A DNA stretch of 64,000 bases from Argentina anserina (GCF_933775445.1 NC_065877.1:24924001-24988000); one strand, 5' to 3'; counted from the stretch's first letter, positions 1-12,067 are shown. A program made the numbers and translations. Notes: generated by a model from the letters alone, not told the origin.

Positions 1-326
1 CATTGACAAGACTATTGGTGGTTGCTCACAAGGTCATGTGGGTAGCTGTTGCATTCATGGCAACAAGTTATGTTGCAGCAACATGGGTGATCCTGCCCCA
101 TAATGAGCGTGAAGAATTAGTGTTTGTAGCTTTACTGGCTGTGAGCATTGGCAGTTTGGGAACAGCTTTTATTGGTCTTACTGTGATGCTAGTTAATCAC
201 TGTTTGAAGAAATCGAAGTGGAGAAAGGAAAGAAGAGAAAGAGGAGAGGCTAATGCAGACCTGGAAACGGGAAGCCAAAATTCAGACATTGAGAGCACCA
301 ACAAGAAGGGATATCACTCATACTGA
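1..326 (+). CDS. Ankyrin-PGG membrane protein, copy 1 (3' end only)
   Basis: This is the end of the last exon of an ACD6/ITN1-like ankyrin-repeat protein; the start lies left of the window. The 107 residues visible hold the last two membrane segments of the PGG (DUF3447-type/PF13962) domain (around KVMWVAVAFMATSYVAA and FVALLAVSIGSLGTAFIGL), then a basic stretch (KKSKWRKERRERGE) and an acidic Ser-rich tail ending GYHSY. Copies 2 and 3 match it closely through the whole segment. Family members are plasma-membrane or ER proteins with cytosolic ankyrin repeats, linked to salicylic-acid defence or salt/ABA responses; which role applies here cannot be read from the sequence. It is the first of four same-strand copies. 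A possible poly(A) signal AATAAA lies at 706-711. Confidence 0.85.
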   Translation, partial: LTRLLVVAHKVMWVAVAFMATSYVAATWVILPHNEREELVFVALLAVSIGSLGTAFIGLTVMLVNHCLKKSKWRKERRERGEANADLETGSQNSDIESTNKKGYHSY

Positions 327-1927
327 ATGTTCCATCTTCCAAAAGATTTACAGGTATATCTTGGTTTCCAAGTAAGAACGCACTTGATTTCTATGAGATT
401 AGTCATTTGATAAGTTTTTTTTTTGTTCTTTATACCAAATATGGTCATGGGGAAGCTGTGAGGCCTCGGACCAAAAATAAAAAAGAAGCTGTGAGGCCAA
501 GTATGTTAGATTGTGTTTTGCACTGTATTCTTTCCTCATATGCTTTGGAAGCTTAATGATTGAAAGCAGCCATAATAGTCATGTACTTGTTACTCTTTTT
601 TATGTGAATATAAGATGATTTACAGAAATTTTGTTCCCACTGGAGACTTGTGATTATATACTCTTTTCATTAGATTTTGTAATAACTGCGGTAAAGAATC
701 TTGCAAATAAAACGAAGTGCTGGTCAGATATGATTTTAGACAGAAGATCAAGTCAGTGGCGGATCTAGAGTTCAAAAGTTAGGTGAGCGGAAATTTTTTT
801 CATCAAGCATAGGAAAAAAGTTATATTCCTTCGTTTTTTTTTTTTACTTAGACTTTGTTGGTTTAGTAGCTAATGAATTTAGGCAAATGCATTTGTTATC
901 AGAAGCTGCCAAATTTTATTATGTCAAACTCATAAGTTACTTGACACAATCATGCACGCATACAGAACTTATGGAATGAACCAATGTATTGGTTATTACC
1001 TGTTGAATTTAAACAGCAAAGCAACAAATAATGAAATACCTCACAAGTTTACTAAGTGGAGGGTAGGTTTTTACCCAGCAGAAAAATAAAACTAAGCTGG
1101 TGCAATCAAAGTTTACCCAGCAGCCGCTGGGTGTGGTTCCTCTTAGATTCGCCTCTGGAATCTGGATCAAGCTGCTATCTTTTTTTTATTCAAGGTGGTC
1201 AGAAAAAAAAATTATGATCAAGCTAAGTTGAAGATGGTAAAATGGGTAGAAAAAAGAGATAAAAAAGACGATAAAATGAATCTTTATGAGTCTGTCATTA
1301 GTCTTGTTTCCAAATTGACTCAGGCTTTTGCAAATTTGTACATTTCCTCCTTGGTTGGCTAAACTATCTACTCATTAAAACTGGGGCTTCAATCTTAAGA
1401 TAGCATTTACATACTTGGTTAGTTGGTTTTGCTTGCATTACAAGCTTATCTTTCGATTAGCTTGGAAATAATTTCTTTAAACTTTTACGTGGTTGTCTGA
1501 TTAATAATGAAGCATGCATGCCTAAAAAGTCCACAAAAAATCACACTCCAGAGAAGCTTCCCAATGCCAGTAGTACTCAGATTATGGTTTGTGGTCCAAA
1601 AAGTTGTTTCTAAGAATTCATCTCCATCAGTAACATAAATTCATGTGAATAATCTGCTAACAGTATGAACATAATTTATAGAACACACTTGATTATACAA
1701 GTATGGAAGACTTTACTTAAGGTTCCACATAATTATTCTTTATTTTACCAAATGATCATTGTTATGCCTAGTCTATATGTTTTGACAGTGATAGTGTTAA
1801 CCTTGCAGTAGTTGGCTTTCTTTTGTACTGTCATAAGCTTAAGAGAAATTTAATGATCGATTCCAAATGTTCTTACTGTTTAATCCTTAGAAAACAAAAA
1901 TTATCAATCTAGATTCTCTTAGAGAAT
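327..1927. other. Intergenic: 3' UTR of copy 1 and unassigned sequence
   Basis: The first about 400 bases are probably the 3' UTR of copy 1, with AATAAA at 706-711. The rest is AT-rich with no ORF or repeat structure I can name. Confidence 0.5.
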
Positions 1928-2262
1928 TAAGTTGTGCGATAGTTTTAGATCGAAGTCAGGTTTACTTGAGTTGACTTATGTACATACAACAAGCTCTTGT
2001 CAACGTTGACTCTTATAAGTACTTGCCTGCATTTGCATTATTGCATATTTCGTCCAACTTTAGCGATCAGTCTAGAAGGATGCCACAAATGTCAAACGAA
2101 GTTTCTTAGTAGACTTGCTGTAATTTCGGGTCCCAAATTCTGGTTTTCCAGGAAGCTATCACTACCTCTATCAGCTTTCATATTCAGGTCCTTAATTTTC
2201 TGATAACTCATTATTTTATGGTCTTCAAATTTATCTTGCCCTCTTGAACTTTCTTTGAAGAT
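1928..2262 (+). repeat. Duplicated ANK promoter block, upstream copy
   Basis: This block is repeated with few differences at about 3195-3511, directly upstream of ankyrin copy 2. Shared landmarks are a TTGACTTATGTAC stretch, the 12-bp palindrome GTCAACGTTGAC (1999-2010), a CTTATAAG element just after it, and a run ending TCTTTGAAG. The downstream partner lies where the promoter and 5' UTR of copy 2 should be. I infer that this upstream partner is either a local promoter duplication or what is left of a lost ankyrin gene copy. The ORFs inside it are not credible proteins. Confidence 0.7.
1999..2010. promoter_or_regulatory. Palindromic double W-box-like element (upstream copy)
   Basis: GTCAACGTTGAC is a perfect 12-bp palindrome made of two head-to-head TGAC/GTCA cores, the core of WRKY-binding W-boxes (TTGACY). 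The right half reads TTGACT, a full W-box core. It is followed at once by the TATA-like TCTTATAAGTAC. WRKY control of the ankyrin genes is an inference. Confidence 0.4.
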
Positions 2263-2955
2263 AATGGGAGGACTTTTTGCACACCAGTATCTGTATTTCA
2301 AAATACTCCTGACAAGAGAAAATACAGAATTAGAATGACCCTTTCTAGAGAAGTTTTAAATACATACCCTATTTATCTTAATACACACCCACTTCTTAAT
2401 ACACTACCAATCTAAATGCATACCCCAAAGTACCAAAACTATCATTTATCTATATATCATAAAATATTTTATTATTTAGTATAATTATAATTTAACTAAC
2501 ATAGATTTTTTTTTAAATCTTTTACGTTATTTGTTAGAAACATTTGAGCATATAGGAACTTATTATTCAGTAGTGAAGTCTAGCTTGTAACCCAACCTCT
2601 CTACTCAACTATGCCATCTATATAAAAAAAAAAGTTCTACTATGCCATCAATCACTTTGAAGATATAACACATACCTCAAAGAAAGCCATTCATATAATT
2701 ATCTTAATAGCCAAAACTCAGTTCATGACTTATGGAGAAAGGATAGTATAGAACAAATTGAACTCAACAAATTCGTCAGAGGTATAGAAATAAAGATGTC
2801 TAAGTAAATTCAGTTTTTCTTTTTCATTTTCTCTTTTTTCTTTTCCAATAATAATATGTATATTATGGTCATTTAACATACTTAATTTTGTTTACTTAAA
2901 ATTGTTTTTTACTGAGGTTGAATATGTGCTTAAGTTGTCTAGTGTTGATTTTCAG
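2263..2955. other. AT-rich spacer between the two promoter blocks
   Basis: No gene seen. About 2330-2460 is a C/A-rich stretch with many short ATAC/ACCC words that looks repeat-derived. The last about 60 bases resemble intron sequence ending in TTTTCAG before the exon fragment at 2956. Confidence 0.4.
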
Positions 2956-3040
2956 GACATTGCATTTCTCCATCACCTGGGGATCAAATTTGTTCTTGTT
3001 CCGGTGATGGAGGAAATCGACTCGCTTTTAGCTCAGAGGG
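2956..3040 (+). pseudogene. Isolated exon fragment like plant N-acetylglutamate synthase
   Basis: The 85 bases translate to DIAFLHHLGIKFVLVP followed by IDSLLAQRG. From memory, this matches the stretch of the amino-acid-kinase domain of plant amino-acid N-acetyltransferase (NAGS, first step of arginine synthesis) that reads DIAFLHHLGI(R/K)FV(L/I)VP...ID.LLAERG. It is flanked by an intron-like acceptor (TTTTCAG before 2956) and donor (GTAAAC after 3040), so it looks like one captured exon with bits of its introns. The part between the two matching blocks (VMEE) has diverged. No other NAGS exon is near, so it cannot make an enzyme. It sits between the two copies of the ANK promoter block, so it may have moved in with that duplication. 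Confidence 0.55.
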
Positions 3041-3194
3041 GTAAACTACTGTCACACTGTTTTGTATGGTTCTTAGTGTTTGTTGTTTTGATGATATGGA
3101 AATTTAAGTTAAGATGGAGTAATTTTGTTTAGTTTTATGTATTGGAGTAATTGGGGTTTAGTGGTTGGATTATTGATGCTTAGAGTGTTAGTTG

Positions 3195-3511
3195 GTTACT
3201 TGTGCGATAGTTTACGAGTCAGGTTTACTTGAGTTGACTTATGTACAATAAGCTCTTGTCAACGTTGACTCTTATAAGTACTTGCCTGCATTTGCATCAT
3301 TGCATACTTCGTCCAACTTTAGCGATCAATCTAGAAGGATGCCAAAAGTGTCAAACTCGACTTGCATGGAATTTTGGGTCCCGAAATCTGGTTTTCCAGG
3401 AAGTTATCACTACCTCTATCAGCTGTCATATTCAGGTCCTTAATTTTCTGATATAACTCATTATTTTATGGTCTTCAAGTTTATCTTGCCCTCTTGTAAT
3501 TTCTTTGAAGT
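3195..3511 (+). promoter_or_regulatory. Promoter and 5' UTR region of ankyrin copy 2 (second copy of the block)
   Basis: This is the second copy of the 1928-2262 block. It carries the same W-box-like palindrome GTCAACGTTGAC at 3258-3269 and the TATA-like CTTATAAG just after it. It ends about 140 bases before the chosen ATG of copy 2 at 3650. Small indels separate the two copies, for example a few bases lost after TCAAAC near 3355. Confidence 0.5.
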
Positions 3512-5279
3512 TTGTCAATGTGAACAAATTTCTCTGTTCCATCCAAGCACTTGCAGCAAATTTTCAAAGCACCTTCCTTTAGCATATTTGGTTGTTTGGG
3601 TATATATGATGAGACATTGCAATTTTTGTTCAAAAACAAAGAGGTTAATATGGAATTCAGTATTCTAGAGGCAATTGAGAGAAAGGATATAGTCACATTT
3701 GCTAGTTTAGTCAGAGAAAATGAAGGAATTCTTTGGCAAAGAGAAGCTGATACTCTGAACACGCTACTACACCTTGTGTCAAAGTTTGGATACCTTGAAA
3801 TGACATCTGAAATTGTTTCTCTGTGCCCGGAAATGGTTGCTGCTGAGAATAAGAACCAGGAGACTCCAGTCCATGAAGCTTGTCGGACAGGGAATCCCCG
3901 GATTTTAAAGATACTACTGGAGGCAAATCCGGAGGTAGTTCATAAGCTAAACAGTAAAGAAAAGGTCAGTGCACTATCTCTGGCTTCTAGCCATGGTCAT
4001 ATTGATGTGGTGAAGGTCTTACTGAAAGAACATGGGAAGCTGGGCTTAGGGAAAGAAGGGTTTGATCAAACATGTATACACTTGGCTGTGACTGGTGGAC
4101 ACATAGGTGAGTCTCTAAGTTATCTCATATAAGTTTGGATTCATATATATGGATATTTCTTCAATTTTGGTTTTTGGGAATTTCTTTATGGTGTTAGACT
4201 TTTAGCTTGAATTGTGTTTACATATGTATAAATGGTATCTTTTTGGTGGTGCAGATGTTGTTAAAGAGTTGCTAAGAGTGTGTCCTGGCCTTGCTTATAA
4301 GGTTGATGAGAAAGGAAACTATCCATTGCACAATGCTACTAGCAAAGAGAACCGGGAGATAACATGGACGCTCCTCAAGCTTGATCCAAAACTTGCTCAG
4401 CAGCACAATCTCAGTGGTCACACACCCTTGCACTTGGCAGCAATAAATTACAAAGTCTCAGTCCTTCAAGTGTTTGTCTCTGTGGCTAAACCAGCGTTTC
4501 AGATTGTAACAAAAGACGGAGAGACGGTATTCCACTTGGCTGTGAGATATGGGCGATATGATGCTTTAGTGTACTTGACCTATGTCTGTGTTGATATGGA
4601 TTTCTTTGACTGTAGAGACCGTTATAGTAACACCATCCTTCATCTTGCAGTTTCTGAAGCACAACACAAGGTGAGATTTTGAAGAGTATTAAGCAAATTC
4701 ATATGAAGAACATGTAACTTGCCTAAATGTATTCATCTGTCGGTTAATTAAAGAATATTATTTAATGTTATTACCTGCATCTTGTAGTCATGAAAAACAA
4801 ATTTATCCTGCAAATGTATGATGTCAATAATATAAAGTTCTTGCTAATGTTCTTACAACCATAGCGGAAATTTTTTCATAATAATGCCTGGCTGAACATT
4901 GATTAATTTTATCTTCTTCCTATCCCAGATAGCAGAATATCTAATCAGCAAAAAGAAAGTGGAGCTCAACTCTCGAAACAATGAAGGACTCACAGCCCTT
5001 GACCTCCTGAAACAGAAGAAAGATAGCGTAGACAATCAGCGCCTTGAAGCAATGTTAATGAAAGCAGGAGGTAAAACAAGAATTGAGCTGTTAGCTACAT
5101 CACCAGAGGCAGAAAAGGCCACTTCTCAGCCAGTGACACTTCCTGAAAACACTCTGAAACGAGCACAGTTTGTTAAAGAGTATGAGCTGCAATTGTCAAT
5201 CATAAAGGAAACAGCTTCTGCTGCATCCAAGTCTCAATCAAGCTCATCAGCCCCTATGTCCATGATGTCATCACCTTTT

Positions 5280-5391
5280 CCATCACCTCAATCCAGCAAG
5301 TCTTCGCCTAAGCTTCCATCACCGCAGTCTAGCAAGTCATCACCTAAGCTGCCATCACCACAATCCAACATGCCATCACCTCAGCTTCAGG
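5280..5391 (+). repeat. Coding 36-bp tandem repeat (Ser/Pro-rich linker)
   Basis: About three units encode variations on PSPQSSKSSPKL. They lie in the linker between ankyrin repeats and PGG domain of copy 2 and are absent from copies 3 and 4. The linker is probably disordered and rich in Ser-Pro sites. Confidence 0.7.
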
Positions 5392-5630
5392 CTGGGGAAG
5401 GCTCATCACGTCAGCTGCAAGTTGGATCAGCATTTGAAGTTAAGGGACTGAATAATGAAAAACAAAAGAAGGAAGAGTTTCTTTTGCAAACCTCTGCCAG
5501 AGAACACAAGCATCCTAGAAAATGGAACCAACTAGAAATGACTCAAATGAGTGCTGAGATTTTCTACACCCGGAGAAGGAAGCATGAGAAGGTGTACACT
5601 GAGGCACTTCAGAATGCCAGGAACACCATA

Positions 5631-5635
5631 ATACT
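5631..5635. repeat. Target-site duplication ATACT, left copy
   Basis: ATACT lies directly before the terminal TG of the left LTR and recurs at 15013-15017 directly after the terminal CA of the right LTR. The paralogue (copy 3) has one uninterrupted ATAACACTAGTTGCC here, which confirms the site. Confidence 0.9.
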
Positions 5636-8585
5636 TGTAACGACCCCAAAATTTTGAGCCTAAAACTCAAAATTTTAAAGTCGTTAAACACAAATAATCT
5701 CAAATAAACCGAAATCATTTAAGTGTAACAGCGGATCACATCTGAGTTTAAAATATAACTCAGTCAAGCCGATTATTACAAACCCAAATGATAATTCAAC
5801 ATATAACAAATGGAATTGTATAATCCTCACAACAACCTCACAAATAAAATCACACCAAATCTCACACACAATCCACGCTGGAACCTCACCACGACTGGAT
5901 GCGATCGACTTCGAGTTTTCGGAGTCGTCACTCAATCACCACTACTCAGCACCTGCGGAAGTATTCCCTACACCATTGAAATTGGTGCACCGAGATTGCA
6001 ACACAAACCCGGTAAGCTTTACAGCTCGTATGAGTAAAATATTAAAATAACTCAAGTCTCATAAAAGACACAACTCCACATCAACACAGTATAATGAAAA
6101 ATCATGAGAAAACGAGCAACCCATCTGGTTACTCTAATACTTTCACAAAATGGTATCTAATGAGCGCTGGTACACATCCGTTACCCCTCACTTAGTATAC
6201 CGCTGATGTTGGGTAACCACCCGCCACCCAACATCCAAAACAAGCTGAGTACCCATGATCAGATAACCACCCGTTACCTCATGCAGTACTATGGCAGACA
6301 GACTAGAGCTCTAACTGTATCGTAACCTTCGCCCGGCCAAAGGCTAGGTTCCGTCTTGCCTCACATGTACAATAATCTCACATCATATTGTACCACACAT
6401 CACGTCCGAAGACAAATCACAATATTTCACATTTTCCGTGATAAATCATGTACAATAATCACACATCATATTGTACGTTTTAAAACTTTCACGATATATC
6501 CACAATAAAAATCATAACAGTATATTATATAGCAAACTATATATATTCGTACTTATTTACCATTTATACAATATATACATAGTCCACTATATCCTATACA
6601 TGTCATATTTCATAAACACCTGAAAATTACGTACGATAATCTCACATCATATCGTACCATTTAAATCACACACATGCACAATTTTTCTGTCACCGAAATG
6701 ACTATTTTAATTAATTAATAACAGTACGTAATTTAATGAACTATATATATATATGTACTTATTACCATTATACTGTATATATGTAGTCCACAAAATTATA
6801 TACATGTTGTAATTCATCTGATAAACACACTTGTAAAAATGTTGAATCACCACGAAGGTAGATTCGTAATTCAGTGAGATTTTACTCACCTTATTGACTT
6901 GAGCGTAATTCCACAATTCGCGATGCTAATTCCTTTCCTCGATTTAACGATCACCTTAAAAGAATAAGAAAAGAATTTAGAATCGTTTCGTAAACCTTTA
7001 AATGCCAAAACAGTAATATACGGTTACTGTTCAGCAATTTTGGTTTATGCGAAGTTACTGTTCACTGTTCACTATTCACGGTTACTGTACAATACTCAAT
7101 TAATACGTATTTTTGTACGTATAAATATTATATACGTATTTCTGTACGTATAAATATTAAATACGTATTTCTGTACGTATAAATATTAATACGTGTTTCT
7201 GTACGTATAAATATTCTATACGTATTTCTGTACGTATAAATATTAATACGTATTTCTGTACGTATAAATATTATATACGTATTTCTGTACGTAAACGTAC
7301 GATTTAATGTAAATACAAATTCAGTAAATAAAATTTACTAAGTTACCCTTTTTACAAAATTACTTTTTACAATTACTGAAAGTAATTTATAATTACATTT
7401 ACCGTAGGTAAAACTTAATTACATTTACCATACGTAAATAAAATTTACATTTACATTTTTACCGTTACACAGTAAATTACCAAAATACCCTTTCAGTCAA
7501 AACTAATTACACCGCCTTACACGGCGGCGCGTGTGGCACACGCACCACCTCCGGCCGGCAGCGCGTGGGGCCCACGCGCCGGCGCCAACCAAGGCGCGTG
7601 TGATGCCACCGCCGCCGTGATTCTCTCCTCCTCCTCCTCCTCCTCTTCCCTCCCACCACCATAGACCCCTCCTAAACCCGCCCACGCACTCCCACGCGCC
7701 GCCTCTAGGCGGCGGTAACCATCTATTCTATCCACCTCCGAATCCACCTCAAAACCTTCCTAGTACAAACACAAATACACAACCAACAAATCCAAAATCG
7801 AATTTAACCAACCCATACCTAAAACACGATTTGATTCGTTGATTGGATCGGATCGACCGTGTTTGGATCCCGAGAGCCACGCCGAGCTTCACGGTGTCGC
7901 CGGGACTGCGCCTTGCTTGTGGGGTGGTCGCATCGTGGTGGTGAAGTCACAGCTGTCGTCGGTGAGGAGCACCGTACTCGGAGGGCGGCGAATCGCAGGC
8001 GAGCCGAGAGGATGAGCGAGCGAGCAAATCCGTGTGAGGGAGAGGGAGGAAGTGACAGTGAGAGGGAGAGGGAGAGAGCGATCAGTGAGAGGGAGAGGGA
8101 GAGAGCAATCGGTGAGGGAAAGAGGGGGAGCGATCGGCGAGGGCGAGAGAGAACCGAGTGAGGGAGAGAAAGAGAAGTCGAGAGAGTGAAAGAGAAGAGA
8201 GCGGCGGGTTGAGGGTGAAAGGGTTTCCAAATATGGGAACCCTAGTTGCAACCAATTACTTATATACCCCCTCCCAAAATCGGAAACCAACTCCCGTCGT
8301 TAATAACTTTTACGTACGATGTCCGTTTCGAACGCGTCACATATCCACGAACTCGTATCAACGAGCTCTACAACTTCCGTGAAGAAAGTTTTCGGAACCG
8401 AGCAACGGGTTAAAAGTCGATATAAACGTTCGGAAATGTAACGTTTTTTGAATTAAACGTTCCGATAACGTATCCGTTACTCGTTTCATAACGTCGTAAA
8501 CAATCTCATCCATTCTAATTAAATTTCACAACTTAATAAAATTAAATTCAATTTTGAATATTGTTTGAAAACGAGGGTTATTACA
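5636..8585 (-). repeat. Left LTR (3' LTR of the element), 2950 bp
   Basis: It begins TGTAACGACCCC and ends GGGTTATTACA. It differs from the right LTR at 5994 (A/G) and 6353 (T/A), in the TA run near 6740, in the CTC run near 7630, near 8088-8092 and at about 8189. ORFs inside it are repeated word for word in the other LTR and look non-coding. Confidence 0.92.
7103..7300. repeat. Tandem repeat of about 27 bp inside the left LTR
   Basis: About seven units of TACGTATTTCTGTACGTATA plus AATATTA, with small length changes. Each unit contains the palindrome TACGTA or close variants twice, so the array can fold or bind dimeric factors. The same array is at 13533-13730 in the right LTR. Confidence 0.85.
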
Positions 8586-8587
8586 AT

Positions 8588-8600
8588 CTACCCCCCTTAA
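8588..8600 (-). other. Polypurine tract of the LTR element
   Basis: Read on the minus strand this is TTAAGGGGGGTAG, directly inside the left LTR. It is the expected plus-strand primer site of the element and fixes its orientation. Confidence 0.8.
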
Positions 8601-8625
8601 AGGAATTTCGTCCCGAAATTCAAAC

Positions 8626-8760
8626 TCACTCAACAAACTGTGGATATCTAGTCATCATGTCTGACTCTAGCTCCCAAGATGCGTCACCCTCAACATGGTG
8701 ACTCCACAGCACCTTGACTAGCTCAACTTCTTTTCTCCAAAGTTGCTTTGTGGGTCTATC
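8626..8760 (-). pseudogene. Chromodomain remnant, C-terminal end of pol
   Basis: Read in reverse, this encodes a chromodomain-like end: LVKVLWSHHVEGDASWE, then LESDMMTRYPQFVE and a stop at 8626-8628. The pattern VKVLW..H...EA(S/T)WE.E..M...YP is typical of plant Ty3/Gypsy chromoviruses. No long frame continues upstream. Confidence 0.75.
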
Positions 8761-8837
8761 CAAATTTCCAACCGGCTTAATAACAAAAGTAGCATTTTCT
8801 TCACTTCCATGATGCTATGATCGATCACATGCTACTC

Positions 8838-8965
8838 ATTTGGTACCTATTTTCTTAACATGGGAATGTGGATGGTGTTGTGAATGCCCAACATGTTAGT
8901 AGGCAAGGCTAGTCGATATGCTAGTTTCCTACCTTCTCGAGACTTTCAAGGGCCCAAGAGATAGG
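8838..8965 (-). pseudogene. Integrase C-terminal remnant, frameshifted
   Basis: Minus-strand reading gives an ESLEKVGN segment and, after a frame change, LAYRLALPTNMLGIHNTIH and PMLRK. This is the conserved integrase-tail region of plant Ty3/Gypsy pol (AYRLALP...VF(H)VSMLKKY). A frameshift and a stop show that it is dead. Confidence 0.6.
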
Positions 8966-11690
8966 TGATCGACACTGTCTACCATAAAGAGTCCCATAAG
9001 GTGCCCTGCCGACGCTAGAATGGTAACGGTTGTTGCAAGCAACTCAATCGATCCTCGAATGATCTTCCCAGTTACCTATAATATCCAGCATGTATGATCT
9101 CAGCATGTCCTCCATTGCTCAACTCTCCTCCAAACACCCAATCTGTCACGTGTTCTAACATTAACCGCCACATGTGAGTCACCAAAATATAATGGTGGTC
9201 TCGGTAGAGATGTCAACATACCCCTTTGTCTAATTCACCCCTCCCTTGCGGTTATCAGACAATTCTCCCGTCATGAGCTTGCCCACCCACTATGCATGGT
9301 CAAGACTCTCAATATCTAACACAAGTCAAAATAAATATTTAACACATACCTACCACTTGCATCACACACATCGGTTTCCAAGGGAATCGTACTTATATCC
9401 ACAACAGTACCGTTATGATTTCACCTCAACCCATCACTAAAACCATGAATCTACCATTCCTTCCAATCTACAAACAATCTCCGTTCATGATTATCTTTTA
9501 CAATCCTCAAAGGTTGTTGTGCATGTTACTCATCCAGCACCTCCTTTGTAATGGTAACTCAATAAGGGTCTTAACTCACTGAGTCCACGACCACAACATA
9601 ACCCTACCTTTGACTAAGGATTACTCTCGAACAGTTCACCAGGGATTTGACTACTATTCTCACAAGCCAGTAGAGAATCACCTTCGTTATCACAAGAGCG
9701 ACGCATCATGCATCCTATCATCCTCATCAAAACTCCCGTCGAAAAAGAAGTTACAGCTATCTGTTTCAAGTCGCAGGACAAGTAAGAAAGCATTTATCTC
9801 CCGATAGTGGAACATGAAAATTAGATGGAATTACTATGCAAAATAAACACAACCACAACTGAGATATACCATACCCCTTGGTTCATGCATACCTCAAATG
9901 TATGACCCATGGTCCCACACAACGCCCCAGTGGCATCATCCATAGTATTGATTTTTTTTTTTTTTCCACAGTCGTAATACAATATATTCAGTAAACAATT
10001 CAACAACTGAATCCTGATATTGGGTCCACCATCTCCTCCAGACTAACCCAAGATGATTGCTATACCACCACTCTAAACAGTTGTTTCTTTACTTTCATTA
10101 AGAACCCTCATGGTCAACGCACTCGACCAAAATAACTTCTCTGCAAGTAGTAATATAATTGATTACTCTTTATTGTAAAATGTATCCCTTGTTGAACACT
10201 TCAGTCAACTTCCCCTTATCCAAAAATAAACCATCTGATGCATAGAAGAAAAGAACCTCTAAGTCTCCCATACTAACGCCACTTGCAGTTGAAAAGAAAA
10301 TTTAGTCCTCAACCATTTCTTTACCAGTTAGAAGGTACTTGTCACGACCAATTCGTTAAAACCCCACTAAGCTAAGGTCAACTCATACCTTACCTTCAAC
10401 AGAGTTACTTCACCGCCATTGCGTCTCATTTGGACCTGTGGCATTGTGAAGTTCCAATCCCCAACACCAAATTAATTAAATCCTGAAAGGCCAGCGTTCT
10501 CATTTAAATGCTCATCTAGCAAATAATTAATTCATATCGCCACATCGAGATTTCTCCATCACCTTATATTTCTCGCTCAGCCAAGAACAATGCGTAACAT
10601 CAATTGTCTATAGTCGAACCAAACAAGTTTGGAATGTCACGTCGACAAAAAGTGAATCTCAATTCAATAATTGTATTACCACTTTATGGACGTATCATAC
10701 GCCCTACCACTCTATTACCAATAGCGTTAGAGATGCTAGTCAAGAAAATTTTCGTTAACCACCTCCAACCTATGGTCTACACATCTCTAGATTTGTTGCA
10801 TAACTAAAATCTAGTCCTCAACATTTAAACACTGAACATCCCTCAACATAGGGTCAACGTTCTCCATCAAGTCTCCTTGACAGTTCTCTGCCCTGATAGG
10901 AAACTATATACTCAAACCTGTTAGCATTCCAGTATTTGGATCGCATGTCAAACTCAGAGAGTATTGTAGCCTCTCTAAGTTGATCGCTCTAGTCATTAAG
11001 TCTTTGAATTCATTTGTCCAATCCATACAGAGTCTTCGTTATAGGTGCTATAACACAGTATCCCCGGGAACGTCTCACTTTACTCAGACATCACAACGAT
11101 GTCTGTGATAGCTACTTCAGATCCACATACTCAACATATGCTATGACTCAAGCTCTCATGGCATTATCCGACTCGAGTCTGAGATACGAAACTCTGGTTT
11201 CCTGGGTCTACGAAAGAACCCACTATGTCCAAACAATCAATCACCGCATACTGCGGCCTCACCCAATCGATTCCTCAGATCACATCATAGTGTGGTCCGG
11301 AATCACTATCAAATAAGCAGAGAACTCTTTACTTCCAATCACAATAGGATAAGCCTTTCATTGTCTCCAATTTCGAGGAACACTCCAAAGGCGAAGTGAC
11401 ACATAAAGAGTTTCCCATAGGCGTAGGAATCAATCCTAACCCCTCCACTGCCAACTATCAATAAATGAATGTGGCTATCATCGTCTTCTCTAACTCAGAG
11501 TACTCAATCATTACCAAGTAAGTCCCAATACTCTCGATCCAATGGTCGGCTACCGTATGATCCAAGCGTCATGAAATGACAGCACTAGCAGCTCACTCAT
11601 GTCTGTGATCAACCTCAACACACGACTATCGTCTCTAATGATAGCAACAAGATCAACTTGTCTTTCCAGTGGAGCAGCCTCCTAATAAAG
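8966..11690 (-). mobile_element. Decayed interior of the LTR element
   Basis: Between the integrase remnant and the gag remnant there is no frame longer than about 100 codons on either strand, and I do not recognise reverse-transcriptase or protease motifs. The length is also too short for a complete gag-pol. Confidence 0.6.
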
Positions 11691-11795
11691 GTTCTATACA
11701 TTGCGAACTCGGCCTGCAGCCCTAATTCGGCCTCGACCTCTCGTCCATCCTCGGCCCTGTCCACGGCCATTTTCCAAATTCATCACCATTCAACA
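11690..11795 (-). pseudogene. Gag N-terminal Gly/Arg-rich remnant
   Basis: Minus-strand reading gives GRGQGRGWTRGRGRIR, a Gly/Arg-rich stretch common near the start of Ty3/Gypsy gag. It lies about 270 bases inside the 5' (right) LTR, where gag should begin, and runs into a stop. Confidence 0.45.
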
Positions 11796-12052
11796 CTTAA
11801 CACTCAGTCATACATGTTAAGTCTCGAATTCAGCAAAATAGATCCAACCAATATCAATTATGAAATTTCAGAAGAAGGTGAATCATCGGAGTATCGTCAC
11901 AATACTCTCTACAGGACCAAACCATAAGGTATGGCTCCTAACACTCTCGCGTACCCGACGACATATCAATACCGAGGAGCATGTGATGGGAGCCCGCCTG
12001 CAGTCGGATCATCGCTCCTGGATGGTATTGATAATCGCCAAATACGCACTTA

Positions 12053-12067
12053 GGCTCTGATACCAAC
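12053..12067 (-). other. Primer-binding site (initiator tRNA-Met) of the LTR element
   Basis: The minus strand reads GTTGGTATCAGAGCC directly after the 5' LTR, complementary to the 3' end of plant initiator tRNA-Met. Confidence 0.85.

Noticed and set aside
7103..7300. CRISPR-like regular array
   Set aside because: Units are contiguous with no unique spacers, and the same array is in the other LTR; it is a tandem repeat in plant DNA.
7503..8382. Frames of 60-133 codons inside the LTRs
   Set aside because: They recur in both LTRs, are Arg/Glu- or Ser/Leu-repeat shadows of GA-rich DNA, and lie in LTR rather than coding positions.
8586..12067. Host genes inside the element interior (short + strand frames, for example 11014-11316)
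   Set aside because: The interior shows retroelement remnants on the minus strand; the + frames have no domain and are antisense to the remnants.
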